Shown here: piece after piece, positions 1 to 4,481 of the stretch
How the letters are laid out: each line of letters opens with the position of its first letter
Position numbering within the stretch: position 1 is the first letter of the stretch
Source: Christensenella sp. UBA1259
GTDB taxonomy: Bacteria > Bacillota > Clostridia > Christensenellales > Borkfalkiaceae
NCBI GenBank assembly: GCA_002308755.1
Contig: DBVR01000021.1
Location: forward strand, 1-5,734
Reading direction: 5' to 3'
Length of the DNA stretch: 5,734 nt
Made by a program: the position numbers and the translations under genes
Notes under the pieces: model-generated
What the model saw: only the letters and a program-made list of their open reading frames with translations
Told to the model about the DNA's origin: nothing
Database searches by the model: none

Positions 1-104
1 TTTGTATAGACTGCTATAACCAAAACCTAATGGCGTGGTTCGGCTTTGAAGAAACTTTAAGAAACATAGGTCGGAACTTCGAAGAATTAGAAGACTGTAT
101 TTGA
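1..104 (+). CDS. 3' end of an unidentified protein gene (partial, 5' end outside window)
   Basis: Reading from base 3, 33 codons are open to a TGA at 102-104. The other two plus-strand frames are stopped within the first 20 bases. The predicted tail ends in a mixed hydrophobic and acidic stretch (MAWFGFEETLRNIGRNFEEL, then EDCI), which looks like real amphipathic helix coding sequence. The stop lies 13 bases before the ribosome binding site of the next gene, so the two are probably cotranscribed. I do not recognise the family. The only in-frame ATG (codon 10) would leave an implausibly short protein, so the true start is upstream of the window. Confidence 0.5.
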   Translation, partial: CIDCYNQNLMAWFGFEETLRNIGRNFEELEDCI

Positions 105-116
105 AAAAATTAAAAA

Positions 117-122
117 AAGGAG
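117..122 (+). promoter_or_regulatory. Ribosome binding site AAGGAG for the 132-548 gene
   Basis: A strong anti-Shine-Dalgarno match nine bases before the ATG. The genes at 567 and 4048 have very similar leaders, with an A-run, GGAG, an A/T-rich spacer and ATTATG at the start codon. This suggests a common translational style for the accessory genes. Confidence 0.8.
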
Positions 123-131
123 ATATACATT

Positions 132-548
132 ATGAAAACAACCAAAGAACAAAAGAAAGAACAAGCCGTCAAGTTGATGAACCAACTCGGCATCTACAAG
201 CCGTATATTAAAGGCTTTGAACAGAAAGACAACGTATGCTTTTTCGAAAACTTCGGTGGTTTCTGGGTTTACCAGGAACCCGAAATAGAACGGAAAATGA
301 AAGAGATCGAAAAAGAGTATAACTGTACCGTTTACGCCATTACTCACGAATACACCGATTTCGGCGAGTTATATGATTTCCTTCTCGTTACCAACGAAAA
401 AAGCGAATGGAAAACGCTTGTGGAAAAGGCGCAAGGCAACGAATATTACGCATTTGCTTATTGCTGGAATAAAGACGACGACTGGTGCTCTGAATTCGGT
501 ACCGTCACCGTACAAAGTTTCGGCGGCGTAATAAAGCGTATAGGTTAA
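132..548 (+). CDS. Conserved hypothetical accessory protein of gut Bacillota mobile elements, 138 aa
   Basis: This is a small soluble protein with no signal peptide or membrane segment. It opens with a charged, Lys/Glu-rich helix (residues 1-20). A mixed alpha/beta region follows, rich in aromatic residues, with an FGGFWVY patch near residue 41, a Glu/Lys-rich helix (about 50-63) and a Cys/Trp/Asp cluster (YCWNKDDDWCSEFG, about 110-123). It is slightly acidic overall. The start is supported by an AAGGAG site at 117-122, nine bases before the ATG. From memory, proteins with the same opening and the same CSEFG motif near the end are common as unnamed accessory genes in Clostridia conjugative elements; I cannot confirm this by search. 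No function is known to me. It is 18 bases upstream of the next gene, so they probably share a transcript. Confidence 0.85.
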   Translation: MKTTKEQKKEQAVKLMNQLGIYKPYIKGFEQKDNVCFFENFGGFWVYQEPEIERKMKEIEKEYNCTVYAITHEYTDFGELYDFLLVTNEKSEWKTLVEKAQGNEYYAFAYCWNKDDDWCSEFGTVTVQSFGGVIKRIG

Positions 549-566
549 AAGGAGAACAAATATATT

Positions 567-932
567 ATGGCAACGTTAAACGAATTGAAAAAATACTTAA
601 ATTATGAATTTTCTACCGGTTGTTATACCGGCGAAGATTACAAAACTTTTCAAAGAAAATATATAAACTATTTAAAAACTCTCGCAAAAGAAAACGGCTG
701 GGAACTCTGTAAAGTCTTAAAAAATCATTACGAGTTTTCAGCCTTTTTTAAGTTTAAGGATAAATACGTATATTTCTCTATATCAGACGTCCGTTTCTTT
801 ACTAACGAGTGGTATAACAACATTTTAATAAGAACGGCTGAAAGCGATACCGACTACCACGGCGGATATAACCGTTATTCTACCCTGCCTATTCTTAACT
901 TTCAAATAAAACGCTTATTCGATGGGTACTGA
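567..932 (+). CDS. Conserved hypothetical accessory protein, 121 aa
   Basis: This is a soluble, Tyr/Phe/Lys-rich protein without a signal peptide or membrane helix. Residues 1-45 are predicted helical. A beta-rich core follows (NHYEFSAFFKFKDKYVYFSI, then SDVRFF, about 53-78). The next stretch, NEWYNNILIRTA (about 80-91), and the Gly/Tyr segment DYHGGYNRYSTL look like conserved family blocks. The start has an AAGGAG at 549-554, twelve bases upstream. I recall similar proteins, also unnamed, beside the 132-548 type protein in Clostridia mobile elements, so the pair may be a conserved unit; this is memory, not a search. Its stop TGA is separated by one base from an ATG of the next gene, which implies translational coupling. 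Confidence 0.83.
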   Translation: MATLNELKKYLNYEFSTGCYTGEDYKTFQRKYINYLKTLAKENGWELCKVLKNHYEFSAFFKFKDKYVYFSISDVRFFTNEWYNNILIRTAESDTDYHGGYNRYSTLPILNFQIKRLFDGY

Positions 933-933
933 T

Positions 934-1182
934 ATGTATTACGGCTATAAAATAGAAATAACGGAAAACGGGAAAAAGAAATATAACCTTTGTAAAACCC
1001 CTAACGAAACGCTTTTACAGTTGGAATATTATCTTAAATTTCCGCCGTATAAAAAGAAAAGAACTATACGCATTTCAGACATTACGAAAAAAGAAGTAAA
1101 AGACGGTATATTAGATAAACTCCCGTGGGAAATCAATACTTACCCAATATATCGTGATGACCTATATCCACAAGCACTATAA
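934..1182 (+). CDS. Hypothetical protein, 82 aa; 3' end overlaps the toxin gene on the other strand
   Basis: A small basic, Lys/Tyr-rich protein of unknown family. It opens with a short beta segment (MYYGYKIEITENGKKKYNLC), then a helix (ETLLQLEYYL) and a Lys-rich patch (PPYKKKRTIRISD). I chose ATG 934 because it sits one base after the previous gene's TGA (TGATATG), a typical coupled restart. An in-frame ATG at 922 would add four residues (86 aa) but overlaps the previous gene by 11 bases and has no ribosome binding site. The last 50 bases are antisense to the end of the minus-strand toxin gene, so the C-terminal 15 or so residues are encoded by sequence that belongs to the toxin. The native C-terminus may have been replaced when the toxin-antitoxin unit arrived; this is an inference. 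Confidence 0.62.
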   Translation: MYYGYKIEITENGKKKYNLCKTPNETLLQLEYYLKFPPYKKKRTIRISDITKKEVKDGILDKLPWEINTYPIYRDDLYPQAL

Positions 1183-1396
1183 GTATCTCCCCTTCGTAAT
1201 ACCAGATAATGCGTATATCCATATTTATGCTGCACTCGAAGAACTCCGTTCCCTGTATGCGTTTGGTACGAAGAGACGGGTGTAAAGGATTCTCGGAAAA
1301 TAACGCAAGTTTGTTTCTCACTTGCGTTTTTTCCTTTTCGCTTAAATTCCTGAAATGTTTCTGAAATCTGTCGGTAAAAGTAAATTGATAAGCCAT
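1133..1396 (-). CDS. RelE/ParE-superfamily toxin of a type II toxin-antitoxin pair, 87 aa
   Basis: Length and layout fit the RelE/ParE fold. There is an N-terminal beta strand (YQFTFTDRF, 3-11), two helices with a charged turn (FRNLSEKEKTQVRNKLALF, about 15-33), then beta strands ending in IRIIWYYEGEILIVLVDIGHHDILGKY. Candidate active-site residues by analogy with RelE/YafQ-type ribonucleases are Lys45, Arg46, Arg62, His80, His81 and Tyr87. RelE members cleave mRNA at the ribosome, whereas ParE members poison gyrase. The basic and His-rich C-terminus favours a ribonuclease, but this is inference. The start codon shares one base with the antitoxin stop (TAATG on the minus strand) and has GGAG five bases upstream, so translation is coupled. 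The 3' end overlaps the convergent 934-1182 gene by 50 bp. Confidence 0.88.
   Translation of the reverse strand: MAYQFTFTDRFQKHFRNLSEKEKTQVRNKLALFSENPLHPSLRTKRIQGTEFFECSINMDIRIIWYYEGEILIVLVDIGHHDILGKY
1302..1332 (+). terminator. Rho-independent terminator-like hairpin inside the toxin gene, plus-strand orientation
   Basis: A perfect 9-bp inverted repeat (AACGCAAGT at 1302-1310, ACTTGCGTT at 1320-1328) with a 9-base loop. On the plus strand the 3' arm runs directly into T's: counting its last two bases there are six in a row (1327-1332), then CCTTTT. It lies 120 bases after the end of the 934-1182 gene and could end transcripts from the upstream genes. The stem is only moderately GC-rich. On the minus strand the same hairpin is followed by ATTTT, a weaker terminator context that could act within the toxin mRNA. 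All these bases also encode toxin residues. Confidence 0.5.
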
Positions 1397-1653
1397 TATT
1401 TCTCCAATTTATCGAAAAGCGCGTCAACGTTATCGAACGCAGGCTGTTTTCCGCTTCTGACTTTCTTCCTTATCTCTGCCATTTCGGTATTTAACTCATC
1501 AATATACTTTTTGGGATATACGACGACAGGCACGAAACAAATCATGCCGTCCTTTTCAAAAACGTCGAACTTATCCCCTTCCGAAAGCCCGAGATTCTTT
1601 ACTATGTCTTTCGGTATGGTTATCTGCGATTTAGTGCGAAGTTCCGCTAACAT
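1396..1653 (-). CDS. AbrB/MazE-like (SpoVT-AbrB domain) antitoxin, 85 aa
   Basis: Residues 1-45 form a swapped-hairpin AbrB DNA-binding domain, with the typical sequence ELRTKSQITIPKDIVKNLGL followed by SEGDKFDVFEKDG. The C-terminal half (about 48-85) is a charged helical tail ending FDNVDALFDKLEK, which is the expected toxin-neutralising region. The family normally dimerises on its own promoter and represses it, more strongly when bound to toxin. The start at 1653 has GGAGG at 1660-1664, six bases upstream, and lies about 36 bases downstream of the predicted transcript start. The open frame extends much further upstream, but this start is clearly correct: it begins the conserved domain, and a promoter and palindrome lie just ahead of it. 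AbrB-type antitoxins pair more often with MazF or VapC toxins, so the RelE/ParE partner is a mixed combination. Confidence 0.9.
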   Translation of the reverse strand: MLAELRTKSQITIPKDIVKNLGLSEGDKFDVFEKDGMICFVPVVVYPKKYIDELNTEMAEIRKKVRSGKQPAFDNVDALFDKLEK

Positions 1654-1666
1654 ATTACACCTCCGT

Positions 1667-1685
1667 AAGTTAGATTTTCTAACTT
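1667..1685. promoter_or_regulatory. Palindromic operator of the toxin-antitoxin pair
   Basis: A perfect inverted repeat with 8-bp arms (AAGTTAGA and TCTAACTT) and a 3-base centre. It lies between the -10 box and the antitoxin ribosome binding site, covering roughly +4 to +22 of the predicted transcript. This is the expected place for autorepression by an AbrB-type antitoxin dimer or by the toxin-antitoxin complex. It could also fold as an RNA hairpin just ahead of the ribosome binding site. Confidence 0.65.
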
Positions 1686-1695
1686 TCTTACTTAT

Positions 1696-1724
1696 ATTAT
1701 ATGCAAATAAAAACAATTTGTCAA
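1696..1724 (-). promoter_or_regulatory. Consensus sigma-A promoter for the antitoxin-toxin operon
   Basis: On the minus strand there is a perfect -35 TTGACA (1724-1719), a 17-base spacer and a perfect -10 TATAAT (1701-1696). Transcription should start near 1689, giving an antitoxin leader of about 36 bases. A promoter this strong usually needs repression, which fits the palindrome immediately downstream. Confidence 0.88.
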
Positions 1725-1758
1725 TAGCAAATGAAAAAAATAAAGGAGAAAAACCAAA

Positions 1759-2697
1759 ATGATTGTATTGAATCTGGAAACCAAAGACAGCCAGCAGAAA
1801 ATTATTAAAACATACCTGCAAGAAAACGTATCGGAAGACCTTGCAAAAAAGATAAATAAGGGCGTAGAGATAACAAAAGACGGCAAAACCCTTATATCCA
1901 GAAAAGACCTTGACGGGTTCATGGAATACGCCTGTAAAACAGCGCAGGAACAAGCCGAAAAAGGCAAGCGCTCCGCTTTTGTTGAAGACGACGTCGTGTT
2001 CGGCTGGGCTATGCACTATTTCGAAGAAGATTCTATAGAAGGAACGCTGTATAACCCCGACGGCACTAAATACGAACCGCCGAAACCTAAATATACTCCG
2101 AAACCTGTAACGGTCATAACGCCACCGCCTAAAAAGGATATTCAGCCTAATATGTTCGACCTGCTTAATAAAAGCGAAGATACTAATAATAAATTCGATG
2201 ACGATACGGACATAGAAACGGAAGAAAACGAAGATGAAGAAGACTTTACCGAAGAAGAAAAACAGGAAGTCTTAGACGAGTCAGATAAAGAAGAACCTAA
2301 GAAGATAAGTCCTATATATCTCAAATATCTGGATACGCAAAAGCAATACCCCGAAAACGTTATAGTCATACGTTTAGGCGACTTTTACGAAGTATTCGGA
2401 GATAACGCCGTAAAGATAGCGGATGAACTCGGACTTACCTTAACAGGTCGGGACGTCGGACTGTCCGAAAGGATACCGGTGATAGGATTCCCCTACCACG
2501 CCGCCGAAATATATATCCGCAAAATAATAGATAAGGGACATAAGGTCGCTCTCGTAGAATCTTCGGATAGCAGAATAATAGAACAGGACGGCATGAAAAT
2601 AGATACGGAAACGGGTGAAATATTAAAACCCACAGATAACGATTTAATATCCGTACTTACAGAAATGTTCGGAAACACTATGGAGATAAGATTATGA
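1759..2697 (+). CDS. PcfK-like protein fused to a MutS domain I, 312 aa
   Basis: Residues 1-100 resemble PcfK, a small protein of unknown function from conjugative plasmids such as pCF10. The best block is GKRSAFVEDDVVFGWAMHYF, followed by EEDSIEG (about 69-95). A Pro/Lys linker follows, then QPNMFDLL (129-136), a possible sliding-clamp-binding peptide, and a very acidic segment (about 145-182). Residues 183-270 match MutS domain I: SPIYLKYLDTQKQYPENVIV, then IRLGDFYEVFGDNA, TLTGRD and IPVIGFPYHAAE. It retains the F-x-E pair (Phe209, Glu211), which in MutS stacks on and contacts a mismatched base. The MutS connector, clamp, ATPase and dimerisation domains are all absent, so it cannot be a complete repair protein. 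The ribosome binding site is AAAGGAG at 1742-1748. It overlaps the PcfJ gene by four bases (ATGA). The function, perhaps DNA or replisome binding, is inferred. Confidence 0.85.
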   Translation: MIVLNLETKDSQQKIIKTYLQENVSEDLAKKINKGVEITKDGKTLISRKDLDGFMEYACKTAQEQAEKGKRSAFVEDDVVFGWAMHYFEEDSIEGTLYNPDGTKYEPPKPKYTPKPVTVITPPPKKDIQPNMFDLLNKSEDTNNKFDDDTDIETEENEDEEDFTEEEKQEVLDESDKEEPKKISPIYLKYLDTQKQYPENVIVIRLGDFYEVFGDNAVKIADELGLTLTGRDVGLSERIPVIGFPYHAAEIYIRKIIDKGHKVALVESSDSRIIEQDGMKIDTETGEILKPTDNDLISVLTEMFGNTMEIRL

Positions 2698-4001
2698 AAG
2701 AATTTACGTTAAAACCTATACCCAAATATATAATAAACAGGATAAGAAAACTCGACCTTAAAACTTATCCCGAACAGGTCGGCATTACACGCTTTTATGC
2801 CTATCTTACCACTAAAAACAAACAGTTATGCAAAGTAACCGTCGCCCTTAAAAACCGTAAATCGAGATGGGCGGTAAAACAGGTCGCCGTCCACTTTATT
2901 CACGAAGATTACGGGTATAGCAGAGATATAGAGTATTTTTGGCTCGGCGGCTACGTCGTAGGCTGGTATGACGAAAAATTTACCACCTATCGCAAAACCT
3001 GGGAGGACGGCAAATGGTATTGTATATACGATAAGTATTTCGATCCGTGGGCATGTATCGTCAATATGGAATATATGAAAAGATACCCGGAATATAAATA
3101 TTCGCAATACGAAAATATAGGCTATTATAATCTTTTCAAGTATTTACGGCTTTACGAGCAATTTCCGCAGATGGAATACGTTATAAAAATGGGCTTAAAA
3201 AGATACGCTATGAGCAAAATGATTTTAAGAGCGTGCAAAGATAAGCGTTTCTGTAAATGGCTATATAAAAATAAAGATAATATTATGCAAAATTACTACG
3301 ACGTTTCGGTCGTTCTTAAAGCCTTTAAGACGGGAAAGCCGTTTGACGATTTACAGAAAGAAAAAGAGATAATTAAGAAATACTCCCGCGACGACAACTT
3401 AAAGGCTATACGGCAAAATTTCCGCGGTGAATTACCCCGTCTCGCCGAATATATAAACAAACAAAACACGTATCCTGCGTCCTATTCGGATTATTTTATC
3501 GCCTGCGAATATCTTAAATTAGATATGACGTTACCTAAAAACCGTTATCCGAAAGACTTTCAAAAATGGCACGATATCCGTATAGACGAATACGACACCG
3601 CTAAACTTAAAGCCGACAAAAAACAGCGCAAGGATTTCTATAAGAAATTTCTTAACGTGGCGAAAAAGTATTTATCTTTGCAAAAAGAAAATAAGAACTA
3701 TTGCGTTATTATAGCCAAATCGCCCGCGGAACTTGTTAAGGAAGGCAAAATCTTACACCACTGCATAGGCAAAATGGGCTACGACCAAAAATTCGCCCGC
3801 GAAGAATCCCTTATATTCTTTATCCGTTTAGCCGCTACGCCTGACGTTCCGCTCGTTACCGTAGAATATTCGTTATCCAAACACAAAATATTACAGTATC
3901 ACGGCGATTACAACACCACGCCCGACAAAAAAGTTTTGCATTATATAAACTGCGTCTGGCTGCCCTACGCCAACAGAAAATTAAAATTATTAGCGGCGTG
4001 A
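2694..4001 (+). CDS. PcfJ-like protein, 435 aa
   Basis: The C-terminal third carries the conserved PcfJ blocks: SPAELVKEGKILHHCIGKMG (343-362), FFIRLA..PDVPLVTVEYSL (375-394) and KILQYHGDYN (398-407). PcfJ is named from the conjugative plasmid pCF10 and its biochemical role is not established. The Cys and His in LHHC look like possible active or metal-site residues, but that is inference. The N-terminal 330 residues are rich in Tyr, Lys and Trp, mostly helical after residue 145, and lack any signal peptide, membrane helix or CxxC zinc ribbon. The start ATG overlaps the upstream TGA as ATGA and has GGAG at 2682-2685, so translation is coupled. The PcfK-PcfJ gene order is also what the family name implies, and it supports both assignments. 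Confidence 0.85.
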   Translation: MKEFTLKPIPKYIINRIRKLDLKTYPEQVGITRFYAYLTTKNKQLCKVTVALKNRKSRWAVKQVAVHFIHEDYGYSRDIEYFWLGGYVVGWYDEKFTTYRKTWEDGKWYCIYDKYFDPWACIVNMEYMKRYPEYKYSQYENIGYYNLFKYLRLYEQFPQMEYVIKMGLKRYAMSKMILRACKDKRFCKWLYKNKDNIMQNYYDVSVVLKAFKTGKPFDDLQKEKEIIKKYSRDDNLKAIRQNFRGELPRLAEYINKQNTYPASYSDYFIACEYLKLDMTLPKNRYPKDFQKWHDIRIDEYDTAKLKADKKQRKDFYKKFLNVAKKYLSLQKENKNYCVIIAKSPAELVKEGKILHHCIGKMGYDQKFAREESLIFFIRLAATPDVPLVTVEYSLSKHKILQYHGDYNTTPDKKVLHYINCVWLPYANRKLKLLAA

Positions 4002-4016
4002 GCAGCGTGACGCTGC
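4002..4016 (+). other. Short GC-rich hairpin right after the PcfJ-like stop codon
   Basis: A perfect 6-bp stem (GCAGCG / CGCTGC) with a TGA loop, starting one base after the TGA stop. No T-run follows, so it is not a standard terminator. It may stabilise the 3' end of the upstream message or weakly separate expression of the 4048-4368 gene, whose ribosome binding site begins 17 bases later. Confidence 0.4.
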
Positions 4017-4047
4017 ACCCATATTAAACATAAAAGGAGTAAACATT

Positions 4048-4368
4048 ATGAACAACTATTTCAGAATAACCGCATACGTACCCGAAAAGGGAATTTCCTG
4101 TATAATCGATTCTTACGGGGCTTACGAAAAACTATGGCAATTCTCTTCCACGCTTATACAAAAAGGCTGTAAGATAATAGAAGTAGGCTCGGACGAAAAG
4201 TTTATGGGCGGAAACATCTCTAAACTTACCGAAAAGTCGGATAAAATAATTCTTCGTGCCACCGCAAAAGGCGAACCTATACGCACGACTTATGATTTTA
4301 ACGGCATAAAACACCCTGCTTTACAGATCGGAGATAAGATCTACATCCCGAATAAAGAAACAACGTAA
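4048..4368 (+). CDS. Conserved hypothetical accessory protein, 106 aa
   Basis: A small soluble alpha/beta protein of unknown function. It begins with a beta strand (NNYFRITAYVPE), then GISCIIDSYGAYEKLWQFSS (about 15-34), a helix and strand (TLIQKGCKIIEVGSDEKFMG), and later IILRATAKGEPI (about 67-78). The last 25 residues look like a small beta unit (KHPALQIGDKIYIP). The start is fixed by AAGGAG at 4034-4039, eight bases upstream. From memory, proteins beginning with this YFRITAY motif and carrying LWQFSS and IILRA blocks recur in Clostridia conjugative elements as unnamed genes; I could not verify this. It is the last recognisable element-type gene before the sugar gene region. Confidence 0.83.
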   Translation: MNNYFRITAYVPEKGISCIIDSYGAYEKLWQFSSTLIQKGCKIIEVGSDEKFMGGNISKLTEKSDKIILRATAKGEPIRTTYDFNGIKHPALQIGDKIYIPNKETT

Positions 4369-4407
4369 AAATATACCCGCGTATCGGGCGGATTCACTTG
4401 CAAGTTC
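4369..4407. other. Presumed junction between mobile-element genes and the rhamnose region, with a 10-bp palindrome
   Basis: This short spacer separates element-type genes from the rhaB promoter. It contains a 10-bp perfect palindrome (ACTTGCAAGT, 4396-4405) just upstream of the -35 box, which could be a regulator site or chance. No convincing terminator, tRNA end or direct repeat is visible, so the exact element boundary cannot be placed. Confidence 0.3.
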
Positions 4408-4436
4408 TTTACTTAAATCCAGCAATATGATATAAT
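4408..4436 (+). promoter_or_regulatory. Sigma-A promoter for rhaB
   Basis: The -35 box TTTACT (4 of 6 consensus) is followed by a 17-base spacer and a perfect -10 TATAAT (4431-4436). The -10 is preceded by TGA, giving an extended -10 element. Transcription should start near 4443, about 40 bases before the rhaB start codon. It gives rhaB transcription independent of the upstream genes. Confidence 0.75.
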
Positions 4437-4437
4437 A

Positions 4438-4461
4438 TTTTCGGTTGAATTGTTCCGAAAA
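4438..4461. promoter_or_regulatory. Operator-like inverted repeat overlapping the rhaB transcription start
   Basis: A perfect inverted repeat with 7-bp arms (TTTTCGG / CCGAAAA) and a 10-base centre, starting one base after the -10 box. The position suits a repressor that blocks initiation, such as a sugar-responsive regulator. No regulator gene is in the window, so the protein that binds is unknown. Confidence 0.45.
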
Positions 4462-4481
4462 GAAACTGTGAGACGGAGAGT

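Noticed and set aside
1140..1427. Alternative minus-strand frame of 95 codons over the toxin
   Set aside because: It shows no family features, whereas the frame ending at 1133 gives a good RelE/ParE-type protein with coupled start.
1670..1698. Plus-strand promoter for the PcfK-MutS-I gene (TTAGAT, 17 bases, TATATT)
   Set aside because: The -35 box matches only two of six consensus positions and the -10 lies in a symmetrical A/T-rich stretch that is explained by the minus-strand promoter. It remains possible but unsupported.
1355..1762. Plus-strand open frame of 135 codons opposite the antitoxin
   Set aside because: It runs antisense to the clearly identified antitoxin and toxin genes, has no ribosome binding site and crosses the toxin-antitoxin promoter.
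1654..2016. Upstream extension of the antitoxin frame to a 206-residue protein
   Set aside because: The extra part is antisense to the PcfK-like domain. The AbrB domain begins exactly at the 1653 start, which has a ribosome binding site and promoter.
4376..4388. CCCG / CGGG inverted repeat as a terminator after the 4048-4368 gene
   Set aside because: The stem is only four base pairs and no T-run follows.
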